NCBI GenBank assembly: GCA_018694835.1 | Contig: JABHOG010000043.1 | Location: forward strand, 1-47,432 | Length of the DNA stretch: 47,432 nt | Direction of reading: 5' to 3' | Origin: Planctomycetota bacterium | Lineage (GTDB): Bacteria > Planctomycetota > UBA8108 > UBA1146 | In this document: in pieces, positions 1 through 9,200 of the stretch | How the letters are laid out: each line of letters starts with the position of its first letter | How positions within the stretch are numbered: position 1 is the stretch's first letter | Position numbers and translations under genes: made by a program | The notes under the pieces: model-generated | What the model was told of the DNA's origin: nothing | The model's database searches: none | What the model saw: only the letters and a program-made list of their open reading frames with translations

Positions 1-51
1 ACTGTTACGGGCCTCTTCGATTCGGGACCATCCTGAATCGTCGATCTCCAT
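1..51 (-). CDS. 5' end of an unidentified leftward gene (partial)
   Basis: On the reverse strand an ATG at 51-49 opens a frame that stays open to the window edge (17 codons, reading MEIDDSGWSRIEEARNS). A good ribosome binding site, GAGAGG at 63-58, lies 6 nt upstream. The gene is divergent from the HEAT-repeat gene, with 174 bp between the two chosen starts. The fragment is too short to assign a family. Confidence 0.45.
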   Translation of the reverse strand, partial: MEIDDSGWSRIEEARNS

Positions 52-225
52 GCGGTACCTCTCGCAATCACAGAACAGTTTACTTTTTCAATACACCTAT
101 TGAGAAGAGATCTCCGCATCGATGAGGCTCGTGAGTGTCGAGAAGTGGTGAGTGCACCACAGCACCTGGAGAGCCTTGTCGTCGGAGTGATACAGAAGGG
201 GATGAAGAGCATGAAAGAGGTGGTC

Positions 226-2406
226 ATGGAGCGCAGGACGCATCGCCGTCGAGGCCTCCAAGCGGTAATCGCGATCGTTGCGACGGTGATTTTGACCGTG
301 GTGAGTTCGGGATCCCTTTCGGCCCAGGTTCGGCCAGATGTGCAGAAACTTCTCGATGAAGGAATTCACTTCTTTCAGCAGGGGAAGTTGTCCGAATCTC
401 AACAGAGTTTCGAACGTGCGCTGCTGCTGGATGTGACCTCTCAGGAGGCACTCGAGTGGGTGGATCAGGTCGGATACAGCCAGTTGATTCAGGTGATTCG
501 TGCCGGGGATGACACCCTGGGTGCCCAGATGGGTTCGTTGTTGCGGCTGACATCTCTCGAGACGAAGCGTCGCTCGATGGATTCCGCAGCGATCGCTTCT
601 ACCCTGGATTCTTACTTTTCCGATGGAGATCTGCTCGAGCGGACCAAGGGGCTCTACTCGGCGATCAGCGACCATGGTGTCTACCTGATGCCAGGACTGG
701 TCGAGCGATTGGGGCAACCGGAGCAAGGCGCCAGGGTGCTGGCGATTCAAGCCATCATTCGCCTTTCAGACGACGCTGTGATGCCGCTGTGCCGCAGCTT
801 GCATTCTTCCCAGCAGGGTGTGATCACCGGGGCCATCGCTTCGTTGCAAAAGATCGGTAATCCTGCGTCGGTTCCGAGCCTCTGGTGGCTTGCTGAAACC
901 AGCCAGGATCCGTTGATTCAGGCTGCAGCGACCGCTGCTGCTGAATCGATCCTGCCCGGCCTTGGCAAGACTTCTGCCTACCAGCAGTTGACCCGGTTGG
1001 CACACATTTTCAGCAATGATTCGGGATTGATGGTTCGCAGTTACCACGACCCAGTTCTGTGGGATGTCTCCAACGGAGCTCTCACCTATCGGGTGGTGGA
1101 GGGCTGGGAACTGAATGAACTCCGTGCGGAGCAACTGATTGCCGATGCTTTGAGCATCGAGGCCGATGGCTCGTCCGCTCTCGCTCTCAGTGCCTGCAAC
1201 CTGATGGCTCGCTGGAGTGAGTATCGCGATGTCAGTGCCGTTATCTCGAATCAAGTCGATGCCGGCGATGCCGACGAGTCACAAATGGCCAGCCTACGCG
1301 CCAGAAAACTCGACATGGAACGTGTGCGCTGTGCGGCCTACTCGATGCCTGTGGATGTGCTCAACTCAGCACTCGATCTGGCACTGGCCGATCGTCGCCC
1401 ACAGGCGGCCATCGATTTGTTGACCGCTTTGCGCCTCTACTACTGGGGAATGAGCGACGTCGAGGTGCCATCCTCGATTCAGTCTGCTCTGGTTAACGAT
1501 CACCGTGGAGTGAGATTCGCCGCCGCAAGATGTGTGGCTTATCACAACCCGAGCGGCTCCTTCAATGGTTCTGATACGGTGGTCGAAGCCCTCGCCGAAG
1601 GACTCTCCGAGGCGAGTCGCAAGGTGGCGCTGACCATCTTCCCCGAGCAGGACGATGCTTTGCGGGTTGGAGACCTGCTGCGCCGCGCCAATGTTGAGCC
1701 GTTCAATGACGCCGATGCACTGCGCGGACTCGAGCGAGCCATCTCTTTCCCCAAGGATCTGATCGTGATCTCCAGCAATACCGGTGCGTTGCCGGCTGCG
1801 GATGTGATCCGCAGGCTGAGGGAGGATTACCGCACCCGTCGCACGCCGATCATCGTGGTGGCTGAGGATGCGAGTTTCAGCCAGGCGCAATCGACCTATG
1901 GAGACGAGGAATCGGGCGTATTTGTCGTCAACCGCTCCATCGATGCGCTGAGACTGAGGAATGACCTGCTGGTCGGCCTTCTTTCCGACTCGAGTAGTTC
2001 ACGGGGAGATTCGGTCGCCACCCAGGCCGCCAAAGCCATCAACTGGATGGCCAGTAGTGAGACCCAGTTCGACCTGTCATCGACCACCGACGCCTTGATC
2101 AGCGCACTTGACGTCCCTGCGGATGAAGTGCGGATCCCGACCTGTCATTCGCTGGCCTGGTTGTCCCCTGCGGCTGCCAGTCTTGCACTGGTGCGGGTGG
2201 TCGAGGAGGGTGACGATGCGAGTGTCAATCTGAGAGTCTCGGCACTGGCTGCACTTGGAAACATCCACCGTGGAAGCGGCACCGTTGAAGATGCGGTGCT
2301 GCGTGCGGTCAAGGGTGCGCTGGCGAGTGACGAGGTCGACCTCATCGAGGCCGCTTCTCTCACGATGGGAAAGATCGGCATCCAGCCGGCGGTGTTCCGC
2401 CAGTAA
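226..2406 (+). CDS. Exported HEAT-repeat protein with a degenerate receiver-like domain
   Basis: About 726 residues. The ATG at 226 is preferred because AGAGG lies 5 nt upstream and the product then starts with a clean signal peptide: a basic MERRTHRRR segment, a hydrophobic stretch, and a possible cleavage near residue 33 after SLSA. Other in-frame starts are ATG 202, ATG 211 and TTG 100. Residues 40-75 resemble one TPR unit. Alpha-helical HEAT-like repeats follow at roughly 140-240 and in the C-terminal quarter. Between them, about 480-588, is a segment with alternating hydrophobic strands and helices like a response-regulator receiver (DLIVISSN, TPIIVVAED), but the phospho-acceptor aspartate position reads as Ser/Asn. 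HEAT proteins usually act as scaffolds; a periplasmic role is inferred from the signal peptide. No enzymatic motif is visible. A strong hairpin terminator follows the gene. Confidence 0.8.
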   Translation: MERRTHRRRGLQAVIAIVATVILTVVSSGSLSAQVRPDVQKLLDEGIHFFQQGKLSESQQSFERALLLDVTSQEALEWVDQVGYSQLIQVIRAGDDTLGAQMGSLLRLTSLETKRRSMDSAAIASTLDSYFSDGDLLERTKGLYSAISDHGVYLMPGLVERLGQPEQGARVLAIQAIIRLSDDAVMPLCRSLHSSQQGVITGAIASLQKIGNPASVPSLWWLAETSQDPLIQAAATAAAESILPGLGKTSAYQQLTRLAHIFSNDSGLMVRSYHDPVLWDVSNGALTYRVVEGWELNELRAEQLIADALSIEADGSSALALSACNLMARWSEYRDVSAVISNQVDAGDADESQMASLRARKLDMERVRCAAYSMPVDVLNSALDLALADRRPQAAIDLLTALRLYYWGMSDVEVPSSIQSALVNDHRGVRFAAARCVAYHNPSGSFNGSDTVVEALAEGLSEASRKVALTIFPEQDDALRVGDLLRRANVEPFNDADALRGLERAISFPKDLIVISSNTGALPAADVIRRLREDYRTRRTPIIVVAEDASFSQAQSTYGDEESGVFVVNRSIDALRLRNDLLVGLLSDSSSSRGDSVATQAAKAINWMASSETQFDLSSTTDALISALDVPADEVRIPTCHSLAWLSPAAASLALVRVVEEGDDASVNLRVSALAALGNIHRGSGTVEDAVLRAVKGALASDEVDLIEAASLTMGKIGIQPAVFRQ

Positions 2407-2431
2407 CGGAGAACGACTTCAAGAGACATGG

Positions 2432-2469
2432 AAACGGGGGTGGATCGGTATTCCGATTCACCCCCGTTT
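2432..2469 (+). terminator. Rho-independent-type hairpin after the HEAT-repeat gene
   Basis: A 17-bp stem with one G-U pair joins 2432-2448 to 2453-2469 around a TATT loop, 26 bp after the stop codon. The downstream sequence is T-rich but lacks a long uninterrupted T run. Confidence 0.75.
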
Positions 2470-2474
2470 CAATT

Positions 2475-2500
2475 CATTAGTTCATCTCATTAGTTCAATT
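2475..2500. repeat. 13-bp tandem duplication downstream of the HEAT-repeat gene
   Basis: Two adjacent copies, 2475-2487 and 2488-2500, share CATTAGTTCA and match at 11 of 13 positions. The pair lies immediately after the terminator hairpin and is one of several short tandem repeats near gene ends in this window. Confidence 0.6.
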
Positions 2501-2635
2501 CAACAGTTCTATTCTACATTTCTTTTCTTGCTGGAGACTACTGGTTCTCCATCGGTACGCCCTGCACGATAGTGGTAAGCCCGCAGCCAAGTTGCGAGTC
2601 GTGGCAGAGGTAGATTTCCTGGAGAGGGAGGCGCG

Positions 2636-3214
2636 ATGGCGATCGCTTCGATCTGTGAGCATTGTGGTTCAGGATTTTCCGCTCCAGATGCGAGTCTCGG
2701 CAGCGGTGTTACCTGTCCTACCTGTGGCAAGAAGACCAAGGTTCACGATCAGGTCGGGGTGAGGGAGATCGAGGAGAAGATCCGTCAGAAACAGCGCCGC
2801 GAGGAGGATTACCAGATGCGGGTCTCGTTACTCAAGGATCTGGAAGAGCGTGACCGGGGTGACGGTATGCGAGGTGGGATCGAGGCGGTGGTCCGTAACT
2901 TTCAGCCGCGGGTGGGTACCCGAAACCGGCGCCTGAGGTTACTGGGAAACATGCTGATGGTGATCGCCTGGACCATTCTCATCGGCTCGTTGGTGTTGGC
3001 CTTGTTTGCCACCGTCAGTAGCCGCGACGGCGATGCCCCGCTGATAGGCCTGGCATTGGTCTTGATGGGGATCTTTGGCTTCTCGGTGGTCAAGTTTCTC
3101 TCGGAGGCGAGTCACTCGATGGCGGAGATGGCGGATCGCCAATGGGATATTCGAGCCTTGTTGCTCGATCTCTGCGAGGAGCAGGACCGACAGAAGGAGA
3201 GCGAGAATCGCTGA
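2636..3214 (+). CDS. Zinc-ribbon protein with two transmembrane segments
   Basis: 192 residues from ATG 2636, with GGAGAGGGAGG a few bases upstream. The N-terminus carries two CxxC pairs, C7/C10 and C27/C30, forming a zinc ribbon. A charged helical, possibly coiled-coil, stretch follows at about 43-75. Two hydrophobic segments lie at about 103-127 and 134-154, then a cytosolic-type charged helix to the end. The likely topology puts both termini in the cytoplasm. Family and function are not recognised. The gene converges on the roadblock/GTPase cluster. Similar short zinc-ribbon membrane proteins are common hypotheticals in Planctomycetota (general knowledge, not checked here). Confidence 0.8.
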   Translation: MAIASICEHCGSGFSAPDASLGSGVTCPTCGKKTKVHDQVGVREIEEKIRQKQRREEDYQMRVSLLKDLEERDRGDGMRGGIEAVVRNFQPRVGTRNRRLRLLGNMLMVIAWTILIGSLVLALFATVSSRDGDAPLIGLALVLMGIFGFSVVKFLSEASHSMAEMADRQWDIRALLLDLCEEQDRQKESENR

Positions 3215-3223
3215 TCGCGATTC
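3205..3223 (+). terminator. Small hairpin overlapping the stop codon of the zinc-ribbon gene
   Basis: GAATCGC at 3205-3211 pairs with GCGATTC at 3217-3223 around a 5-nt loop that holds the stop codon. A pyrimidine-rich run follows. The stem is only 7 bp and there is no T tract, so terminator function is tentative. Confidence 0.35.
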
Positions 3224-3278
3224 ACCCTCTCCTTACTCTTTCTCCACTGCTCTCACCCCACTGCTGCGCTCACCCCAG

Positions 3279-3341
3279 AGGTGCTACTCGGTGAACCAGA
3301 GGTGCTACTCGGTGAACCAGCGGTGCTATTCGGTGAAGAAG
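3279..3341. repeat. 21-bp tandem repeat, three copies, over the 3' end of the roadblock gene
   Basis: Copies lie at 3279-3299, 3300-3320 and 3321-3341. The first two are identical. The third, slightly diverged, is the actual 3' end of the leftward roadblock gene, including its stop at 3326. Read leftward, each unit carries FTE plus a stop codon, so the gene's last codons appear to have been duplicated twice beyond its end. Confidence 0.85.
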
Positions 3342-3832
3342 AAGTCGAGTGCGCCCTTGGCGGAACTGCCAAACTCTGCATCCAGAGCTCCACTGCGCTT
3401 CGGTTTCCGGGCGATTTCCTCGAAGATCTCTTCCATCTTTTCACAGGCATTACGAGCGTAGAGTCGCACCATCCCTACGGTGGTCTGGTCATCGAAGACG
3501 GTGGCCAAGATGGTCCTGTCTCCGACCATCGAGAGCTGAATGCTGTCTCGCTTGCCCTGGTGGAAAAGAACCGAGAATTCGTCCTCGCCGAGTAACTTTG
3601 CCATTTCCCGAGTTGCGGCATAGGAGCCGGCAACCAGCGCGGCGACCGATTGCTCATCGATGGAGTCGGTGTCTCCACAGCTGGTCACCATGTGACCTTC
3701 TTTATCGATAAGGAGGTTGCACTTGCTTCCGCTGAGTTTCAGGAACTCGCAGAGGATCGCATCAATTCGTTCGATGTCTTCACTGTAGAAGACGATGCGC
3801 TGATTGCGCAGGTGATCGCTATCGGTAACCAC
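3326..3832 (-). CDS. Roadblock/LC7-type protein, second copy, last gene of the GTPase cluster
   Basis: 168 residues from a GTG at 3832, preceded by GGGAGG about 10 nt upstream and 23 bp after the GTPase stop. A longer frame running back into the GTPase gene lacks a better start. The N-terminal 110 residues fit the roadblock/LC7 fold, with helix-strand alternation including IERIDAILCEFLKLSG, CNLLIDKEGHMVTSCG and an Ala-rich helix. Roadblock proteins bind MglA-type GTPases as activators or platforms, so this is a likely partner of the adjacent GTPase (inference). The C-terminus ends in FFFTE and overlaps the triplicated 21-bp repeat. Confidence 0.85.
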   Translation of the reverse strand: MVTDSDHLRNQRIVFYSEDIERIDAILCEFLKLSGSKCNLLIDKEGHMVTSCGDTDSIDEQSVAALVAGSYAATREMAKLLGEDEFSVLFHQGKRDSIQLSMVGDRTILATVFDDQTTVGMVRLYARNACEKMEEIFEEIARKPKRSGALDAEFGSSAKGALDFFFTE

Positions 3833-3855
3833 TGTATTAATTCCTCCCGAAATTT

Positions 3856-4791
3856 TCAGGACCAGATCTTTATGATGCCGGCGAGATGAAGCAGCACAGT
3901 TGCTGCAGCGGTTGAGGCCACGATGAATCCCATCCACATTCCCGTCTGACGCTTTCTGCGCCGCGGGGAAGTGATGAGGGTGGGCCGGGTTCCGGAAGTC
4001 TGTGTCCGGACCTTGGGCGCATGAGTGCTGGTCCTTACGGCACTGACCGTGGTGCGGACTCTCGTAGTGGATTTCCCAGTGGATGAAGTGGCGGTGGCGT
4101 TGAGGGCTCGCGTGGGTTGAGTCGCCACTGCGGTGGCGGCGGTCGAGCCTTCACCCGTGGTGACCGACCCCTTTGGGGCAACAACCGAGGGGGATCGACG
4201 AGGAGCGTGATTCTCGTTGAGCGTTTCCAGAACCAAGCCTGCCAGCCTCTTCAGGGTGGGGAAGACGCCGTGCCCATCCCGTGCGACCGCCTCGAAGTAG
4301 GGAGCATTCCAGCTGTTGAGAGCCTGCTCCATCTCCTCGATGCTGTACACATCTGGTAGGTCTCTTTTGTTGTATTGCAGAACGATGGGAGTGTTCGAAA
4401 GGTCGAGACCGTGCTCCTTGAGGTTTTCCCCAAGATTTTTCAGGCTCTCGATGTTTTCGTCCATCTTTCCGCGCTTGGAGTCTGCAACGAACACGACACC
4501 GTCGGCACCTTGTAGAACCAACTTGCGGGTCGAGTTGTAGTACACCTGTCCCGGGACGGTGTAGATCTGGAACTTTGTTTTCATCCCTGCAACCTGTCCC
4601 AGGTTCAGGGGGAGAAAGTCGAAGAAGAGGGTTCTGTCACCCTCTGTTGCTATGCTGGTGAGGTCACCGACACTGGGGCCGGGAGCTTTCTGATGCACTA
4701 CTTCGAGGTTCGTGGTCTTACCACTGAGCCCCGGACCGTAATACACGATCTTGCAGTTGACTTCCTTCAGCGAGAAGTTGATCTGTACCAT
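3856..4791 (-). CDS. MglA-type small GTPase with C-terminal membrane anchor
   Basis: 311 residues; ATG 4791 follows GGAGAG. The GTPase domain spans about 1-200. It shows the P-loop GPGLSGKT (19-26), the switch region DRTLFFDFLP (52-61), the PGQ motif (80-82) in place of the Ras DTAGQ, and NKRD (141-144) for guanine recognition. These are hallmarks of the MglA family of bacterial polarity GTPases. Unlike the usual roughly 195-residue MglA, it continues with a Thr/Ser/Arg-rich low-complexity linker (about 205-285) and a hydrophobic segment at about 287-306, so it is probably a tail-anchored inner-membrane protein. Roadblock genes lie on both sides. A role as the switch of a membrane signalling module is inferred from context. 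Confidence 0.9.
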   Translation of the reverse strand: MVQINFSLKEVNCKIVYYGPGLSGKTTNLEVVHQKAPGPSVGDLTSIATEGDRTLFFDFLPLNLGQVAGMKTKFQIYTVPGQVYYNSTRKLVLQGADGVVFVADSKRGKMDENIESLKNLGENLKEHGLDLSNTPIVLQYNKRDLPDVYSIEEMEQALNSWNAPYFEAVARDGHGVFPTLKRLAGLVLETLNENHAPRRSPSVVAPKGSVTTGEGSTAATAVATQPTRALNATATSSTGKSTTRVRTTVSAVRTSTHAPKVRTQTSGTRPTLITSPRRRKRQTGMWMGFIVASTAAATVLLHLAGIIKIWS

Positions 4792-4826
4792 GTTACTCTC
4801 TCCATGATCGTCCGAATCCTGTTGGT

Positions 4827-5183
4827 TCAGGGGGTCCGGATCGTGAGGATTTCTCGTAGCCGTCTTGCGACGCTACGGATTTCTAAAAGACCAGTATTCA
4901 ATTCAAGGCCCGCGTGAGTCATCACCGCGAGTAATGCCCCGTCGAGGTGGATCAGCAGCAAGTTTCCCTGATCTGCTTCGATGATCACCTCGTCTGGGTG
5001 CTGATTGTCGAGCTGGGCTGCGGTACGATTCGCAGCCAGCTGCACCGTCGAAGAAAATGCAGCGACGCACTCCTCATCCATCTCGGTGCCAAGTAGCGAG
5101 ACCACGGGAATGCCATCGTCGGTCATCACCATGCTGCCGATCACACCGGGTGTGGTGTTCAGTTGTTCGAGGAGTCGCTTCAT
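4827..5183 (-). CDS. Roadblock/LC7-type protein, first copy
   Basis: 118 residues, a standard single roadblock/LC7 domain: an N-terminal helix MKRLLEQLNTTPGV, strand IGSMVMTDDGIPVVS, a long Ala/Thr-rich helix (AAFSSTVQLAANRTAAQL), then strands EVIIEADQGNLLLIHLD and ALLAVMTHAG, then a C-terminal helix. MglB-like proteins of this fold act as GTPase-activating partners of MglA. Its ATG overlaps the stop of the upstream TPR gene as ATGA (5183-5180), suggesting translational coupling. The GTPase gene begins 35 bp downstream. Confidence 0.9.
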   Translation of the reverse strand: MKRLLEQLNTTPGVIGSMVMTDDGIPVVSLLGTEMDEECVAAFSSTVQLAANRTAAQLDNQHPDEVIIEADQGNLLLIHLDGALLAVMTHAGLELNTGLLEIRSVARRLREILTIRTP

Positions 5184-6166
5184 CGGCTCCGCTCCCTTCC
5201 ACGATCGCTCTCGAGCCAGCGGCTCAGCGAGCTTTCCAGGGATGGTCGGTCGGTGTGGGAGAAGATGACTCCTCCCGCTTCTGCGAGGCCGATCAGCACA
5301 CCGTCAGCGCTTCTGGCGGTGACACGGGCGATCTGACCCAGCCCCATTCGAGTCGTGGCCTGGGTCAGCGACCCCGCCAGAACCGAGAGGTTTTCTATCA
5401 TTTCCTGTCCTTGATCGGCGCAAGCGCTACAGGCGGACAGAGTCCTGGATCCGTCCAGTTCCCACACCGAGAATTCAGCGGGAGCGGGGATCACTGCAGT
5501 GGTTTCCTTGCGGTGGATCGGAGAGGTCCCGGTTTCCCAACGAAGGAACAACTCCTGGACATTGGATGTGTCCTCAGCGGGGATCTCGGCAGAGAGAGCT
5601 TCCAACGCCAGTACCATCGGATCGGAAGGAGTAGCTCTGGAGATCGGCCGCAACACCTTGGCGGCGGCAGAAGGAGCTCGTAACAGGAGCAACAACATCG
5701 CCAGGGATCTCAAGCAGTCGCCGTGGCCTGTGTGCAACTGGCAAGCCTTGGTCAAGTATCGCAGTGCCTGGAGGCCAGCCACGGCGTCTTTGTCACGACG
5801 GAATCGCCGCAGATAGCCGCGGGCGATGGCGAGGTATCCCTCAGGGTTGCATGGATCCTCTTCGATGGCTGCGTGAGCCCATCCGAGAGCGCCGCTCAAG
5901 TCCCCGAGTCGTTCGAGTGCGGATGAAAGTCGAGCGGCATCGGCTGCGGAGTAACGAGATTCAACCGCAAGTTGAAGTGTGTGGAGGGATTCGCGAGCCA
6001 GGGTTCGCTCCAGTTGATCGAGTGCCAACTCGCCATCTGGCCAGGGGTGGAAGCGAATCGTTCCTGCACGGAGCAAGCGAGCGGCGGCGAGGCGCTGGCC
6101 TCGATCACCGAAGCGATTTGCAGCCTGCAACAACCGGGATTCTGCCCCGGCAGCAAACAGGTCCAT
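5180..6166 (-). CDS. TPR-like helical protein ending in a roadblock-like domain
   Basis: 328 residues from ATG 6166, chosen because GAGGAG lies 6 nt upstream. Earlier in-frame ATGs at 6199 and 6262 lack such a site. Residues about 10-190 are helical, Ala/Leu-rich TPR-like repeats (for example DLSGALGWAHAAIEEDPCNP and EGYLAIARGYLRR). After a linker, about 228-320 has the strand-helix pattern of a roadblock/LC7 domain: FSVWELDG, a long helix, then QIARVTARSADGVLIGLAE and GVIFSHTD. If correct, this is a third roadblock unit, fused to a scaffold, in the same operon as two free ones and the GTPase. No catalytic motif is seen. Confidence 0.75.
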   Translation of the reverse strand: MDLFAAGAESRLLQAANRFGDRGQRLAAARLLRAGTIRFHPWPDGELALDQLERTLARESLHTLQLAVESRYSAADAARLSSALERLGDLSGALGWAHAAIEEDPCNPEGYLAIARGYLRRFRRDKDAVAGLQALRYLTKACQLHTGHGDCLRSLAMLLLLLRAPSAAAKVLRPISRATPSDPMVLALEALSAEIPAEDTSNVQELFLRWETGTSPIHRKETTAVIPAPAEFSVWELDGSRTLSACSACADQGQEMIENLSVLAGSLTQATTRMGLGQIARVTARSADGVLIGLAEAGGVIFSHTDRPSLESSLSRWLESDRGRERSR

Positions 6167-6277
6167 CTGCTTCTCCTCAACTTGACGAGGTCTTCTCATC
6201 CAGGATTCGATGATTCCCAAGGATCCTCCGGAACTTCTTGTTGGATTTCTAAAACTGTCCATGGTCTGTATTCAAGA

Positions 6278-9200
6278 CTACGATGGTCCCGCCACTGCGG
6301 GCAAATCGTCGCCCTGCGCACCTTGTCTGAAGACCCTCAGGGTCCCTTGATCGTCGCAGATCACCAGCTGGCCACCCTGGAACACGGCCGAGTTCAGGTT
6401 TGTATCGCCCTGGTGGGCCCACAGCGTTTCCCCGGTGGCCAGGTCAAACACCTGCATGTTTTTCTCGGTATCCCCGATCGCCAGATACTCCTCGCCGAAC
6501 GCAGTGGAGAGGTGCGGTGAGTCGCCTGTGATCGACCACTGGATGCTGCCGGTGTGGGGTTCGATGCGATCGACCGAGCCATCGGATGAGATCCGGATCA
6601 ATAGGTCGTCGGTGGCGTGCAAAGATACGGTCGTATCTTTCACGGGTAGGCTCCAGAGCAGTTCTCCTGAAGTTCCATTGAATCCCTCCACCGATTGAGC
6701 GGTGGCGACGAAGATAGATGTCCCAGTGGCGATGAAACTCAGCGGTCTGTGTGAGAGAGAAGCGTGCCAGCGAGTGGACCCGTCGTTGGGGTCGATGCCG
6801 ATCAACTGATCGGGAGAGGTGACCACCAGGGATTCTGAAGTGGCTTGCAGCGCACCCCTTCGAAGAGATTCAAAATGACTCTCCCAGAGAGGGGCCAGTG
6901 TTTCAGAATCGTAGGCGTGCACCATGCCTCGGGATGTGATGACGGCGACTATCGAATCGATCGACACAGGGGTATCTCGTAAGATCCCTCCGTCGGTGTC
7001 GACTTCTGTTTCCGACAAGATCGCCCCGGTTGTGGAATCGATGCGCATCAGGCGCCCGGAGGTGGTGGTCAGGATCAAGCACTCATTTTTTACCAGTGCA
7101 CCGCCGAGCAGGTCACCTGACCCTTGTAGAGGGAGATCCCAGGAAGGGTGGGCATCGTCGAGTGACAGCGCGTGGATCTTCGAGTGATCATCGACCACCA
7201 CGACCAGAGGCACGCCCTGCTGAGGAATGATCGAAGTGAAGGGTACCTCCGGGGAGATGATCTGATCCGGGAGTCGTGACATCTTGAGCGAGAGCGAGGA
7301 GTGCTGCCCCGGTTGGTGCCAAAACATCTGGGATTCGTGGCCCGGGCTCACCGCGGTCAGCAGAACCGATCTCGCTGCAGGAAGGCTGAGGATCTCGACG
7401 CCCGCATCGTTGCTGGTCACGGAAATCGGCTGGCCGTCGATCAGGACTCTGGACCCTGATGGAATCAATTCGGTGGGGATCTTCAGTATCAGTTGGTCGA
7501 GGAGGGGGGAATGAGGGTACTCCTGGACCAGTTGCAGTTGCAGCTGGAGCGCTTGCGATTCTCTTCCCTCGGCTGCCAACTTCTTCGCGCGGAGGAACTG
7601 AGTCCGGGCTGAATCGAGATAGTTTGCCAGTTCCTCCCGCGTCTTCTCGATGGACTTGCGAGTCGTGAGTGGCAAACCCTTGGTATCCAGTGTCTGCATC
7701 GCCGCGAGCGCTTCGACATAGCGGCCTTCGGTACGAAGTCGCAGGGCCTTGGAAAAGGTTCGCTCCAGTTCACCGGGTCTGAAGACGGTGGAGCTGGCTG
7801 GTTGCTCTGGTTCTGCAGCCGTGGTCAACAGCAGTGGAGGGGGTGGGAGTATCTCCACTTCGGCGACTGCCGACGAGGGGGAAGAATTCTGAAGAGCCAG
7901 GAACACGCCGAGAGCGAGGGCCGAAGCGAGCAGGACTCCGCCACTGCGGCTGGCGACACTTCCGCGGCGAGCGAGACGTCCTTGCCAGCGACGATGAGCG
8001 TCGGCATCGATGGAATTGAGCAGGGCCAGGATCCCCTCGACCGATGCTACCTTTCTGTTCTTGCGGACAGATTCCCTCAGCAGCGAGTGAATCCAGCGGG
8101 ATGCGCCTTCGAGATCTCCTCCCTGAATCCGTAACCTCGCACAACTTTCGAGCCAGTGAGTGTTATTGCTCGCATCGACTCCGCGCCGCGATTCGATCAC
8201 TTCGGCGGCTCTTAGAGCCTGCTGAGAGTCTTCGACCGCGTCGATCATGCGTTGCAGTAACTTGTCAGTTTCACGGCGGCTTCTTCCACGAGGGAGTTCC
8301 TCGATCAGCGCCATCAGGGATTCGAGGTCGTTGGGACAGAGATCGAGACGCTGGCGCAAAGCGCTGCGGGTTCCTGCACGGTCTCCTGCTTCTTTTCGTG
8401 CGCTGGCGAGGGCTGCCAGAAGTTGCTGGCGTTCCTCTACCGGCGCTTTTTCTTGCAAGAGCAGCGGATGTAGTTTTTCGAGACAGGGGTGATCGGCATC
8501 GCCGAGGGCAAAGGTGCTACGGAGGATTTCCAGGGCTCGTCTGGTCAGCCTCTGGTGGATGAGTCGGTCGACCAGTGCATTCTTTTCAGCAGTGGGCATC
8601 GGTTCCAGCAGTCCACACTCGAGCAGTACTCGAACCGATAGAAGTGCCAGAAACCTCGGGGAGCCACTCGATTTCAACGCCGCATGGAGCGGGCGAGATT
8701 CTTTCAGTGCTCTGACGAACTTGGTGCGCAGCGGCTCGATGGGAAAGGCCTGCTCGATGGCGGATTCCAGCGTCGCGGTATCGTCAGTGGTGAGGTAGAT
8801 CTCCTGCAGGTGCACACACCCATCCTGGAAGCGTTGTTCTTCATCTTCTCGACGGGCGACCTCGAGTAGCAATGAGGGGATGGGGAAGCGCAAGGAGGGG
8901 GCGACCGCTTCTCCTGTGAAAAGTCTATCCTTCTGCCATGGGCACACTTCGAATCGGTAGCTGGCATCGGTCCAGCGGAACAGTTCGAGGATTCTCTCCT
9001 GAAACAGGGTCCGGATCGGTCCTGTCGCCATTTCGGTATCGATCAGCCGGAATCGTAGCAGTGCATCGCCGAGGGAGGTGTTGCCTTGATTGGCCAGGAT
9101 GTTGGTGAGTTGCTCTTGCTGGAGGATGTCGAGGGTCTGGAGGATTTCACCGAGTGGGCAGGATCCATGGTCTGAATCGGTCAGAAGCTCCACTCCGCGG

